From positions 1 to 64,000 of the forward strand of contig JBFFED010000002.1 of NCBI GenBank assembly GCA_041559015.1: a stretch of 64,000 nucleotides of DNA, given 5' to 3'. Below are positions 25,353 through 33,577 of the stretch, piece by piece; the stretch's first letter is position 1, and each line of letters begins with the position of its first letter. The notes below the pieces were generated by a model. That model was not told the origin of the DNA. It did no database searches and saw nothing but the letters and a program-made list of their open reading frames with translations. A program made the position numbers and the translations under genes. The DNA is from COMBO-56-21 sp041559015 (GTDB taxonomy: Archaea; Thermoplasmatota; Thermoplasmata; UBA10834).

Positions 25353-25838
25353 TCACTGTGCCAGTATCTCTGCTGCGAAGGCCTCAACCCTCTTCTGCCA
25401 GCCCTCCTGAAGCGGCCCCTTGAGGGTGTTGGGGTTGACCAATACATTCCCTTCGGCTACCTTCTTGAACCCTTTCGCCTGGAGCAGCTCGTTCATGACG
25501 GGCCTGACGCGCTCATACTTGGCGAACTCCTCCTCGGTTGGGGTCTTGCCGGTCTTCTTGTCAGGCGAAGGGGGCGCTTCAGTCGTAAGGATGGCGTATC
25601 TTGTTCCTGCCGGGAGCTGCAATTTCTTCAGGAACCGGCGCATGCTGCCGATGGGCTTGCCGAAGCGTCCAGGCGAGCTGAAGACGTACAGGTCCGCTGG
25701 CGCGACCTCCTTGGGCCGCGCGTCTCGGACATGATGGATGTTGACTGTGATTCCCTTGGCCGCCATGAGCTTCTTGAACTCCTCAGCGACCATGGCTCCG
25801 TTGCCGAACTTCGAGGCGTGGAAGTATTCGATATTCAT
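25353..25838 (-). CDS. Flavodoxin-domain protein, paralogue 2
   Basis: A 161-residue paralogue of the protein at 22171-22650. It begins MNIEYFHASKFGNGAMVAEE and keeps DLYVFSSPGRFGKPIGSMRRFL, the C-terminal GPLQEGWQ and the length. The most variable part is around residues 90-115, a lysine/proline/glutamate-rich loop. The gene is transcribed toward its regulator-like neighbour but is separate from it. A role in low-potential electron transfer is inferred from fold. Confidence 0.8.
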   Translation of the reverse strand: MNIEYFHASKFGNGAMVAEEFKKLMAAKGITVNIHHVRDARPKEVAPADLYVFSSPGRFGKPIGSMRRFLKKLQLPAGTRYAILTTEAPPSPDKKTGKTPTEEEFAKYERVRPVMNELLQAKGFKKVAEGNVLVNPNTLKGPLQEGWQKRVEAFAAEILAQ

Positions 25839-25993
25839 GGGAGCCAGAATCGCGTTCGTCTGATAAGGTCTTTATCCAAGAGACCCCGGCGAATCGGGTG
25901 AATCCGAATTCCCCATTGATCTCCCCGGGCTCTCCTCTCATCAGGCCTCCCCCTCGAGGTCCTGCCCTGGGCGGACTGCATTCGCGGATGGCT

Positions 25994-26791
25994 CTAGGTG
26001 CCACTCGATAGGGCCTTGAGGATTGAGCTTACCGCATAGTCCAAGTATTCCGTCGGTCCGCCCTCGAAGTACTTGGGCCTATGAGTTATCTCGAAGTTCA
26101 CGGGCTTGGTGTAGCCACTCTGGTCGATCCACCGCATCACCCTTGGCCAATCGACAGTTCCCCAGTATGGAGGTTGGTGGTCGTCCACCTTCCCTTTGTT
26201 GTCGTGGAGATGCAGGACCTTGAGCCTGCTGCCGAACCCCATCAGTTCCCCCGAGTTATTGTTGAGGTTTGCGTGCCCTACGTCGAAGCAGAGACCCACG
26301 AACTCCGGAGGGAATCTCTCGAAGTATCGCGCCAGCATCTTCTCATCCCCCGGGAAACAGTTCTCGACGGCGAGCACGACGCCCAGGTCCTTGCAGAGCG
26401 GCCTCACGCTCTCTAGGATTCGAATCGACCTCTCGAGGTCCGACGATTCCTTCGGAGGATGAACAACGACCGCATCGGCACCGATAGCAGAACAGAACTC
26501 CAGACGGTTCTCCAGCAGCCGGACATACTCCTTCCGCGCGCCCTGGTCGCTCGTGCCTATCTTGATGCCAGGAGCGTCGGACCCATGAACGTCCAGACAC
26601 TTCAGGCCGGAAGACTCGACGACCTGACGGAAGAGCGTCATGTCCTCCTCTGAGTAGGCGACGCCATTGTTCCAGTCATCGCACCAGTGGATGAACCTGA
26701 AGCCACGGCTCGCGAACAGCGGGAGCTTCGTCTCCCGGTCGAGCTGGTACGAGTAGTTGAACATATCCGTGGTTATGCTCATCGGCCGCAT
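25994..26791 (-). CDS. Sugar phosphate isomerase/epimerase-like TIM-barrel protein
   Basis: A 265-residue xylose-isomerase-like barrel (AP endonuclease 2 superfamily). Metal-ligand positions are visible: the Glu in VVLAVENCF, His in LCFDVGHANLN, His in VLHLHDNKG with DDHQPPYWGTVDW, and Glu in PVNFEITH at the end of the barrel. These place it with IolE/IolI/tagatose epimerase-like enzymes rather than endonuclease IV. The substrate is unknown. Two ATGs (26791, 26782) are possible starts. Confidence 0.8.
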   Translation of the reverse strand: MRPMSITTDMFNYSYQLDRETKLPLFASRGFRFIHWCDDWNNGVAYSEEDMTLFRQVVESSGLKCLDVHGSDAPGIKIGTSDQGARKEYVRLLENRLEFCSAIGADAVVVHPPKESSDLERSIRILESVRPLCKDLGVVLAVENCFPGDEKMLARYFERFPPEFVGLCFDVGHANLNNNSGELMGFGSRLKVLHLHDNKGKVDDHQPPYWGTVDWPRVMRWIDQSGYTKPVNFEITHRPKYFEGGPTEYLDYAVSSILKALSSGT

Positions 26792-26824
26792 GTTCTCACT
26801 CGATAGCGCGTTCCGCCTCCTCTT

Positions 26825-28153
26825 CTACAACTCCTTCCTAGATGCGGTGCGTCTGAACACGGCCATGATGGCCATCAGGCCCGCCGCTGCACCGACGAGG
26901 GCGATCCCGGAGCCGAACTCAGGGATCACCACCGAGTTCGTGGCATACTTGAGGGCGGAGTTCGTCGAGTCGTAGTAGCTTATGTGGACGCATCCGATGG
27001 AGTCCACCGCAATCGAGTTGTGCGGGCCGACCCACCCTGCGCTGTCTATCGTGTGGACCGCCCACGACCCTCCTGCGTTCGTGATGTACATGAGGTCTCC
27101 TGACGACTCGTTGGAGTAGCTTATGTGCACATTGTCATCCGCGTCCAAGGCGATGGAGGAGAACATGCCGACGTCGTTGGCAGGACCCAGGCCGTCGAGG
27201 GTGTAGTACTCCCACGAGCCACCTGCGTTGGTGGCATACTTGAGATCTTCGACAAGGACGCTGTAGTAGCTTATGTGGACATATCCATTCGTGTCCACCG
27301 CAATCGAGGTGCCCTTGCCGACATCGCCGCCAGTGTCGAGAGTCAGTTTCGTCCATGAACCTCCTGCGTTCGTGGCGTACATCAGATCCTGGGCGATGGC
27401 GCTGTAGTAGCTTATGTGGATGTTGTTGCCAGCATCCACAGCGATTGAAGTGTACTTGCCCCTGTCTACGCTAAACGATCCGTCCACTTGGCTCTGGACC
27501 ACCCACGAGCCCCCGGAGTTGTTGGCGTAGTTCAGGCTCATCGTCGAGCCGTCATAGTAGCCTATGTGGACGTGGTCATTGGAGTCCACCGCGATGGAGG
27601 AGAACATCCCCACTGTCCCCGCACTGTCTATCGTGTAGTTCTGCCACGTGCCACTGGCGTTCGTGGCGTAGTTGAGGTCGCCGGCCGTGGAGTTGAGATA
27701 GCTTATGTGGACGTTGTCATTGGAGTCCAGGGCGATCGATGCGTACGTGCCCACGGCCCCGTCGTCGTTCAGCGTCTGGTATCCCCACGCGCCCCCGGCG
27801 TATGTCGCATACATCAAATACTGGTTACCGGAGGGTACTGGGTAGTTGCAGTAGGCTATATGCGGATAGTTCTCCGAGTCCACAGCTATAGAGGTGAACC
27901 AGCCAGAGTTCGCCGAGTTGTCCACTATCTCCGAGCCCCAGCCGGGGGGAGCCTCCGACGGCATCGCCCGTCTTGTGGACTCGTTGGAATTGAAGGCAAG
28001 GACACATAGCGCGATGACCAGTACCGCGGCCAAGGCCACGGCGGCTACCGGGACCACGGTTGGGTGTCTCCTGCCTCTTGGTGTTGTTGCGTTCGTTGCG
28101 CGTGAACCGCTGCCAGGATGAAGGCTACGATCGATTGCATGTGGCGAAATCAA
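26825..28153 (-). CDS. Seven-repeat (probable beta-propeller) surface protein with PEF-type C-terminal signal
   Basis: A 442-residue exported protein starting at TTG with GAGGAG upstream. A membrane/signal helix lies at about 31-53. Then come seven repeats of about 45-55 residues, each with the pattern G-x-x-(T/S)-SIA-(V/L)-D-x-x-x-x-(V/I)-HI-(S/G/A)-Y, consistent with a seven-bladed propeller, each followed by (L/M)-x-YATNAGGSW-like sequence. The end reads VVIPEFGSGIALVGAAAG, a hydrophobic stretch, then FRR: the layout of archaeal PEF-CTERM sorting signals (PEF, membrane helix, basic residues). The function is probably binding or display at the cell surface. Confidence 0.75.
   Translation of the reverse strand: MISPHAIDRSLHPGSGSRATNATTPRGRRHPTVVPVAAVALAAVLVIALCVLAFNSNESTRRAMPSEAPPGWGSEIVDNSANSGWFTSIAVDSENYPHIAYCNYPVPSGNQYLMYATYAGGAWGYQTLNDDGAVGTYASIALDSNDNVHISYLNSTAGDLNYATNASGTWQNYTIDSAGTVGMFSSIAVDSNDHVHIGYYDGSTMSLNYANNSGGSWVVQSQVDGSFSVDRGKYTSIAVDAGNNIHISYYSAIAQDLMYATNAGGSWTKLTLDTGGDVGKGTSIAVDTNGYVHISYYSVLVEDLKYATNAGGSWEYYTLDGLGPANDVGMFSSIALDADDNVHISYSNESSGDLMYITNAGGSWAVHTIDSAGWVGPHNSIAVDSIGCVHISYYDSTNSALKYATNSVVIPEFGSGIALVGAAAGLMAIMAVFRRTASRKEL
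26953..27907. repeat. Tandem coding repeat of about 145 bases, seven units
   Basis: DNA-level reflection of the seven protein repeats. Near-identical landmarks such as TAGCTTATGTGGA recur at roughly 140-150 base intervals on the plus strand (antisense to the gene). The repeats have diverged at third positions, so the array is old rather than freshly expanded. Confidence 0.7.
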
Positions 28154-28293
28154 AGGATTCTCCTCGCGTCAGATATGTTCTTCCTGGTTATTTCCTCTTC
28201 CCCGAAGGTGAACCACGACCCGATTCGGCCGTTCCGAAGCTACTTGACGCCGGAAGACCATCCCCGTTGCCGGATCGAGTGCGTGGTGTCCAT

Positions 28294-29058
28294 ATGGATG
28301 AGGAGAAGCGCGACAGGTTCGTCTCGCAGTGGCGTAAGTACTTCGGGGACGCCGAGTTGCCGATAGTAATGTTCTACACGGACGAATCGGCCCCGGTGGC
28401 GGTTTCCCGCCCCAGGTCCGGCCCGTGCGTCGTGGAGATGCTCTCTGTCGTCAGGAAGGGGAAGACACTGTGCCTCTCAGCGAAAGACCGCATGTGCGGG
28501 GGCGCGAAGAGGTACCTTGGGTTCACGGGTCAGGCCCCCACGCGGGACTTCGAGTACTTCCTCTCTTACGGAATCCCGGGCAAGCTGGAGGGAGAGAGGT
28601 ACAAGAAATCCCCCGAGCTCGTGCGGGAGACCCAGAGACACCTACAGCCGTTCAGGGCCCCGAGACCATTCATAGTCTTCAAGCGCTGGGACAAGCTGTC
28701 AGAATCGGACGCGCTCGAGGTCATCGTCTTCCTCGCGGACCTGGATACCGTGTCTGGCCTGTTCACGCTCGCGAACTTCGACGAGGCTGAGCCGAACGCG
28801 GTCATCTGCCCGTTCGGGTCCGGGTGCTCCTCGATAGTGTACCACCCGTACATGGAGCTGCAGTCCCCTCATCCGAGGTGCGTGTTGGGCCTGTTCGACA
28901 TCTCAGCGAGACCCTATGTGGGCGCGGACAAGCTCTCGTTCGCGATACCGTTCCCCAAGTTCGAGAGGATGGTCGAGAACATGGATGAGAGCTTCCTCAC
29001 GACCAGCTCCTGGGGATCACTCCGTCGCAGAATGAGCGGATGCGGGCGGATTGCCTAG
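28294..29058 (+). CDS. DUF169 family protein
   Basis: A 254-residue protein of the DUF169 family, common in archaea and anaerobic bacteria and biochemically undefined. Family features include PVAVSRPRSGPCVVEMLSVVR, then LCLSAKDRMCGGAKRYLGF with a conserved Cys, and the C-terminal Cys pair in AVICPFGSGCSSIV. The ATG at 28294 starts the conserved part (MDEEKRDRFVSQWRKYFG). A longer upstream frame is open but overlaps the divergent neighbour's promoter and lacks similarity. Its end overlaps a possible earlier start of the acetyltransferase gene, suggesting co-transcription. Confidence 0.8.
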   Translation: MDEEKRDRFVSQWRKYFGDAELPIVMFYTDESAPVAVSRPRSGPCVVEMLSVVRKGKTLCLSAKDRMCGGAKRYLGFTGQAPTRDFEYFLSYGIPGKLEGERYKKSPELVRETQRHLQPFRAPRPFIVFKRWDKLSESDALEVIVFLADLDTVSGLFTLANFDEAEPNAVICPFGSGCSSIVYHPYMELQSPHPRCVLGLFDISARPYVGADKLSFAIPFPKFERMVENMDESFLTTSSWGSLRRRMSGCGRIA

Positions 29059-29074
29059 GAAAGGAATACTAGTG

Positions 29075-29593
29075 ATGAAATCGGTGTCGGCGCCAATGTA
29101 CGAAGTCAGACCCATGACCAAGGACGACCTGGATGAATGTTCGTCCCTTTCGAAAGCAGTGAGAGTCGACTCCTGGAATTCAATTGAGAAGTCCTTCTAT
29201 CCCGAGGACAAGTTCGAGGAGGAACTCCTTCTGTACTCGCCGGAATCCCTGTCCAAGTTCATCGGATCGCAAGAGCGGTTCGCGTATGTGGCGGCCGATG
29301 AGGGGGAGATATGCGGGTGCGTCATCGGAAAGGTCGACGCATCCGTCGGCATCGCTGACATCGGCTGGATATGCGTTTCATCCAGCAAACGGGGGAAAGG
29401 GATTGCGGGCAAGCTGGTCGAAGCTGTGTCTGCCAAAGCCGTCGAATCTGGGTGCCACAAGGCAATCGCATTCACGATGAGAGACCTGCCTGACGCGAAC
29501 GCGATGTATCGGCGTTACGGCTTCGAGAAGGAAGGGGATTTCAGGAGGCACTGGATGAAGATCGACTTCGTCCAGTACGGAAAGCAGCTCTAA
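29075..29593 (+). CDS. GNAT-family N-acetyltransferase
   Basis: A 172-residue acyl-CoA N-acyltransferase. Motif A is WICVSSSKRGKGIAGKLVEAV, with the acetyl-CoA pyrophosphate loop KRGKGIAGK (R/Q-x-x-G-x-G/A pattern). Motif B lies in AIAFTMRDLPDANAMYRRYGFEKEGDF. The ATG at 29075 follows AGGAA and the stop of DUF169 by 16 bases. The acceptor (protein N-terminus, polyamine or antibiotic) cannot be told. Confidence 0.85.
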   Translation: MKSVSAPMYEVRPMTKDDLDECSSLSKAVRVDSWNSIEKSFYPEDKFEEELLLYSPESLSKFIGSQERFAYVAADEGEICGCVIGKVDASVGIADIGWICVSSSKRGKGIAGKLVEAVSAKAVESGCHKAIAFTMRDLPDANAMYRRYGFEKEGDFRRHWMKIDFVQYGKQL

Positions 29594-29606
29594 TCGGCCC
29601 TATTCT

Positions 29607-29948
29607 TCAACCCTGGGAAGGCCGTGGGATGACGCATATCACTCTCAGCAGTGAGCCGCTCGAGTTGAGGAACTGGTGCATCTCGTTGGGCTCGATGAAG
29701 ATGGCGTCGCCCTGGACGATGTTCTCTTCGCGGTCCTTGAGCGCGACCTTGCCGCAACCTTCGACGACGAATACTTCATGCTCCCATTCGTGGGTGTGCC
29801 TCTCCGTGTGGCCACCAGGAGAGATATCGATCAGGCGCATGTAGAAGTGCGGTGCGTCTAAGTCCTTCGCTATCAGCTGCTTGAAGTCAATGTCCTTCGT
29901 GCCGGTAGGCGTGATTCCCTTGATGTCCTTGTGGTTGACCTTTTTCAT
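29607..29948 (-). CDS. Small single-domain cupin
   Basis: A 113-residue cupin. Motif 1 is HTERHTHEWEHEVFVVEG and motif 2 is IVQGDAIFIEPNEMHQF, which together supply three His and one Glu to a metal. ATG 29948 begins MKKVNHKDIKG; a longer in-frame ATG upstream is less likely. Such small cupins may be isomerases, dioxygenases or sugar/metabolite-binding proteins, so no reaction is assigned. Confidence 0.8.
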   Translation of the reverse strand: MKKVNHKDIKGITPTGTKDIDFKQLIAKDLDAPHFYMRLIDISPGGHTERHTHEWEHEVFVVEGCGKVALKDREENIVQGDAIFIEPNEMHQFLNSSGSLLRVICVIPRPSQG

Positions 29949-30069
29949 TGCGCTATCTCCGACGCGGGCATCGCCTTCCATTCCCTATGGATGTTGTGAT
30001 GAAGTGACCCTTCTCCGATGTTGTGATTGCTGGATTTGAGGAGGCTAGAAGCCAAGATGTGCATGAGTA

Positions 30070-30160
30070 TGGACCCGGGCGGACCTTGAACTCGCTCGAG
30101 CCCATCAAACATGGAATCAGTTCAATCAGAAAGAAAACACACCAAGGCGTCCGCAAACCT
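30070..30160 (+). repeat. Degenerate tRNA-Ala 3'-end repeat, copy A
   Basis: TGGACCCGGGCGGAC and then TTGAACTCGCTCGAGCC resemble the complement of the acceptor/T-arm end of the tRNA-Ala at 37764-37838, with small indels. From TTGAACTCGC onward it aligns without gaps to copy B (31428-31502): I count 56 of 75 identical positions. It occupies much of a 312-base gap between the cupin and isochorismatase-like genes; the rest of that gap holds only a presumed promoter. Confidence 0.6.
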
Positions 30161-30260
30161 CTTCTCCTTCTTCATGTCATGTCCGCAACGATTGCATGGA
30201 ACATGATATAGACTGAACCAGTACCTTCCTCACGGGCAACAAATATGAGGTGCAACAGCA

Positions 30261-30779
30261 ATGAGCATACTCGATCCGAACATGAAACCTGCACTCCTAG
30301 TGGTAGATGTCCAGAACGCATGGCTCGACAATACTGCCGAACTGAAGGAATCGGTTGAGAAGCGTCTCAATGTCATTAATGGGGGAATCGGGTGGTTCAG
30401 GAAGAACAAGCATCCAGTTATCGTGATCTACCACGAGGAGCCGGAGATTGGAGTGATGCCCGGGACCAACGCCTTCGAGTTCTCGCGGCTCGTGCAGATA
30501 GAAGAGCAGGATATCAGGGTCACGAAGCGCTACTCCGACGCATTCAATAGGACCAACTTGGACTCAGTTCTCCGCAGCCTGGGCCGTGACACCGTGCTGA
30601 TAGTGGGCCTGAGCGCGAGTGGCTGCGCGCTCGCCACCTACTTCGGTGCCAAGAACTATGACTACAACTCCTTCCTGGTGAAGGGTGGCGTGGCGTCTCA
30701 CGACCAGGGGCATGTGAGGTTCGCAGAGGAGATCTGTGAGACCATGGCGGTGGACGAGTTCGACAGAAGACTCAGATGA
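30261..30779 (+). CDS. Isochorismatase-family cysteine hydrolase
   Basis: A 172-residue alpha/beta hydrolase of the cysteine hydrolase group (isochorismatase, nicotinamidase, N-carbamoylsarcosine amidase-like). The triad is visible: Asp in LLVVDVQNAW, Lys in DIRVTKRYSDAF, Cys in VGLSASGCALATYFGA. The length fits single-domain members. The preceding AGGTG serves as ribosome site. It lies in the more A+T-rich region between tRNA-like copies A and B. The substrate is unknown. Confidence 0.85.
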   Translation: MSILDPNMKPALLVVDVQNAWLDNTAELKESVEKRLNVINGGIGWFRKNKHPVIVIYHEEPEIGVMPGTNAFEFSRLVQIEEQDIRVTKRYSDAFNRTNLDSVLRSLGRDTVLIVGLSASGCALATYFGAKNYDYNSFLVKGGVASHDQGHVRFAEEICETMAVDEFDRRLR

Positions 30780-30932
30780 TCAACTCGAGTGACACGGGAT
30801 CTGCACACAGCAGGTCGCGGAGTGATGAGCAGGGATTCGATTTTCAAGGGAGATGACTAGCCTTCGACTTTCTTGTGATTGCTGCAATGTATGCCATAGG
30901 TCACAGGAGATTGCGCATTCATTGAAAGGGTG

Positions 30933-31295
30933 TTACAGTTTCTTCCTGAAGACGCCCCAAGATACACCGTAAAGGTGCTTCTTGTCCTTCAGCGGAATGA
31001 ATCCTGACCATTGAGCGATCATGCCTCTCTCAGCTGCCCTCCGCTTGAGAAATCCCGGAGTCACCTCATTGATGTGATCCAGTTTCTCTCTCAGCATTCC
31101 TTTTCCCTTTGGAGGAAATCCTTCTCCCGCTATGCAGCCGTCGCACCATCCCTCCAGCCAGAGGATCCTGTCTTTTCCCCTTATCTCAGCAAAGATCTCG
31201 CTTGGTACGGGAATGTCCGGTACGAGTTCGGCTACAAGGGCCAGGATATCGTCGCGTGTGGGTCGATTAGAGTCTTCCATTTCACGTCTTGTCAT
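30933..31295 (-). CDS. Hypothetical protein
   Basis: A 120-residue basic protein with the distinctive segment DRILWLEGWCDGCIAGEGFPPKG and a C-terminus GVSWGVFRKKL. A second ATG five codons in is also possible. Composition and length are plausible for a real gene, but I do not recognise the family. It lies between tRNA-like repeat copies A and B. Confidence 0.5.
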   Translation of the reverse strand: MTRREMEDSNRPTRDDILALVAELVPDIPVPSEIFAEIRGKDRILWLEGWCDGCIAGEGFPPKGKGMLREKLDHINEVTPGFLKRRAAERGMIAQWSGFIPLKDKKHLYGVSWGVFRKKL

Positions 31296-31411
31296 GTTCA
31301 GTGACTATATCAAGATTGTCTGCTTGTTGAGCCGAGTTTTGACTTTGAACACTGGCCATCTTCAGTTTCGCGATTCAAGCACCGAGCCAGGCCTCTTCTC
31401 CAGTCTCGTCT

Positions 31412-31502
31412 GTGGACCGGGCGAGCATTGAACTCGCTCGAGCCAGACAATCATAAAACCGTCTCAATTAAAAAGAAAATGCACCGGGGCATCCCCAAAC
31501 CC
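31412..31502 (+). repeat. Degenerate tRNA-Ala 3'-end repeat, copy B
   Basis: GTGGACCGGGCGAG, two mismatches, then TTGAACTCGC: 24 of 26 positions match the acceptor/T-arm end of tRNA-Ala (37766-37791, same orientation). Upstream, TGTTGAGCCG and ACACTGGC recur in the same order left of the tRNA (from 37661). Downstream sequence aligns to copy A. This is the arrangement expected of an att-like junction between two tandem insertions. Confidence 0.65.
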
Positions 31503-31895
31503 ATTGATCTTCTCATCTTACCTGTCGAAGGAGGCTGCATTGAGCTGGACTTGAACTTGGACATCTGGCTCGGTTCCAATCAGGGGGGGTTTGGTACGCG
31601 TATACTAGCCTTTTCCTCGCCTTTCCTCGCGAAATCAGAGGTTCAATTTGCGCGACGTGCAAACTCGGTTAACCGGCTCATTTCTATCGTCGCAAATTGG
31701 CACCGAGGCAGACCGTTTCTCGTGTTCGTCTTCCGGTCGGGGTGTTGGCCTCGAGTCGCATTTGAGTCGTCTGAGAATATGTCTGGTGGATCATCTGCAC
31801 ATGCACCGGTATGGGTCCGAGTATGATGTGGCGTCACTAGAATCCCGCGAAGATTGGGCAGCTTCGCGAATCGACCGCAACAAGCGTCTCATTGT
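31503..31895. other. Non-coding or decayed stretch before the PHA reductase gene
   Basis: About 390 bases. Open frames exist on the plus strand (for example a 132-codon frame that starts inside repeat B), but none has a recognisable domain and the first derives from the tRNA-like repeat. Probably decayed or non-coding. Confidence 0.35.
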
Positions 31896-32756
31896 TCAGA
31901 TGTAGAGTCCGCCGTTGATGTCAACTACCTGCCCGGTGATATAGCCCGCCTCTGGAGACACTAGATACGTAACCGCAGATGCGATTTCTTCAGGTCTCCC
32001 CAGTCTGCCCATGGGTATCTGTGCCAGAATCTTCTGGATGATATTTGGCGGAACAGACTTCAACATATCGGTCCCGATGAATCCTGGGGCCACGGCATTT
32101 ACGGTGACGCCTTTGTCCGCGAATTCCTTGGCAAGTGTCTGAGTCAATCCTATCATTCCTGCCTTTGAGGCTGCGTAGTTAGCCTGGCCACGATTGCCCA
32201 TCCGACCAATCACAGAAGATATGTTCACTATCCGGCCGTATTGCCGCTCAAGCATTCCATCAATGACAGCTTTGGTGCAATTGAAAGTTCCCGTGAGGTT
32301 GACGGAGATTACGTCGTCCCACATCTCTGAAGTCATCTTCACGAACGATTTGTCTTTGACTATTCCGGCGTTGTTTACCAGGATATCGATCTTGCCGAAC
32401 TCAGCCACCGCCTTGTCCCGCATCTTGTTCACTTCGTCCATCTTTCCGACGTTGGCCTGGCATAAGATAGCACGTCTCCCCATCGACTCTATCTTTTCTC
32501 TGACTTCCTTTCCTTGTTCGACAGTATCCATGATGTCAATCATGTTGATCAGTTCGTCAAGATCATCCATTCTATCTGTCTTATTTATGAAGTCGATGAC
32601 GTCCGCAGCCTGGTCCTTGCGGCTCTGATAGTTCACGGCGACATCTGCTCCTTCTCCTGCGAGCTTGATGGCAATCGCCTGACCGATGCCTCTCGAGCCG
32701 CCTGTGACCAGCGCAACCTTTCCGTCTAGAGCCCCTGTTCTCTTAATGCCTTTCAC
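31896..32756 (-). CDS. SDR-family 3-oxoacyl / acetoacetyl-CoA reductase with an insertion
   Basis: A 286-residue NAD(P)-dependent short-chain dehydrogenase of FabG/PhaB type, which would reduce acetoacetyl-CoA to the (R)-3-hydroxyacyl monomer. It has nucleotide motif TGGSRGIG (18-25), LVNNAG, and the catalytic Ser/Tyr-Lys in NISSVIGRMG then YAASKAG. An extra segment of about 27 residues at 53-79 (FINKTDRMDDLDELINMID), absent from typical 246-residue FabG, sits after the second beta strand where cofactor specificity is set. GTG 32756 with AGGACAAGGG upstream avoids overlap with the preceding gene; ATG 32795 is the alternative. It is the last gene of the PHA operon. Confidence 0.85.
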   Translation of the reverse strand: MKGIKRTGALDGKVALVTGGSRGIGQAIAIKLAGEGADVAVNYQSRKDQAADVIDFINKTDRMDDLDELINMIDIMDTVEQGKEVREKIESMGRRAILCQANVGKMDEVNKMRDKAVAEFGKIDILVNNAGIVKDKSFVKMTSEMWDDVISVNLTGTFNCTKAVIDGMLERQYGRIVNISSVIGRMGNRGQANYAASKAGMIGLTQTLAKEFADKGVTVNAVAPGFIGTDMLKSVPPNIIQKILAQIPMGRLGRPEEIASAVTYLVSPEAGYITGQVVDINGGLYI

Positions 32757-32775
32757 CCCTTGTCCTCGCGTGAGC

Positions 32776-33528
32776 CTAGACCACCAGTCCACCATCGACC
32801 AGCAATACGCACCCGTTCACGTACTTCGCCTCGTCCGACGCCAGATATAGGTTGGCATAGGCGACATCTATCGGATCGCCTAGCATGTTCAGAGGAGTCT
32901 TCTCCGCCATTCGGTCAAGGATCTTCTGAGGCACTGATGCAGTCATTGGGGTCTTTATGAATCCGGGAGCGATTGCATTGACTCTGATCCCCTTCCTTCC
33001 CAGTTCCTTGGACAGAGTCTTGGTCATGCCAATCAAGCCGGCTTTGGCGGCCGAATAGTTGACCTGGCCGACATTGCCATAGACGCCTGAAACGGAGGAC
33101 ACATTGACAATCGAACCGCTTCCTCTCTGTAGCATGTGATCGGCGACTGCTTGAATGCAGTTGAACGCGCCCGTGAGGTCAACACGAATCACTTCGTCCC
33201 ATTGCTCTTCTGTCATCTTCTGCAGCAGAGCGTCCCTGATTATGCCTGCGTTGTTGATCAGGATGTCAATCCTCCCAAATCTCTGGAGCGTCGCATCGAC
33301 TGCTTTCCTCACTTCCTCTCTCTTGGTTATGTCTGCAGTAGCGCACAAGGTGTTCTTGATTTCCGTCTCCTTGGCGAATCCCATGTCACGATAGACCTTC
33401 TCTACATCTCCGGTGAAGATATCGAAGATGGCGACCTTCGCCCCCTCATTCAAGAAGAGTTTCGCTGTTTCCTTTCCGATTCCACTTCCGCCTCCAGTAA
33501 TTACTGCAACCTTGTTCTCTAATCTCAT
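32776..33528 (-). CDS. SDR-family acetoacetyl-CoA / 3-oxoacyl reductase
   Basis: A 250-residue FabG/PhaB-like reductase of standard length. The nucleotide motif TGGGSGIG, ILINNAG, and the active-site NVSSVSGVYG with YSAAKAG are all present, and the C-terminus YVNGCVLLVDGGLVV is typical. ATG 33528 was chosen because GGAGGAACCC lies just upstream. It sits 49 bases after phaC and 19 bases before the second SDR, so the two reductases and the synthase form one unit. Why two reductases are needed is unclear; chain-length or cofactor differences are possible. Confidence 0.87.
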   Translation of the reverse strand: MRLENKVAVITGGGSGIGKETAKLFLNEGAKVAIFDIFTGDVEKVYRDMGFAKETEIKNTLCATADITKREEVRKAVDATLQRFGRIDILINNAGIIRDALLQKMTEEQWDEVIRVDLTGAFNCIQAVADHMLQRGSGSIVNVSSVSGVYGNVGQVNYSAAKAGLIGMTKTLSKELGRKGIRVNAIAPGFIKTPMTASVPQKILDRMAEKTPLNMLGDPIDVAYANLYLASDEAKYVNGCVLLVDGGLVV

Positions 33529-33577
33529 CTCGGGTTCCTCCTTCCCTCTGCTCTCATTCATCTCTTTCGTTCCCGTC

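Noticed and set aside
31428..31826. A 132-codon plus-strand frame starting TTG-AAC-TCG-CTC, similar at its N-terminus to a frame at 30023-30211
   Set aside because: The shared peptide LNSLEP is a translation of the tRNA-like repeat, not a protein motif. No start signal or domain is present, so I treat both frames as artefacts of the repeat.
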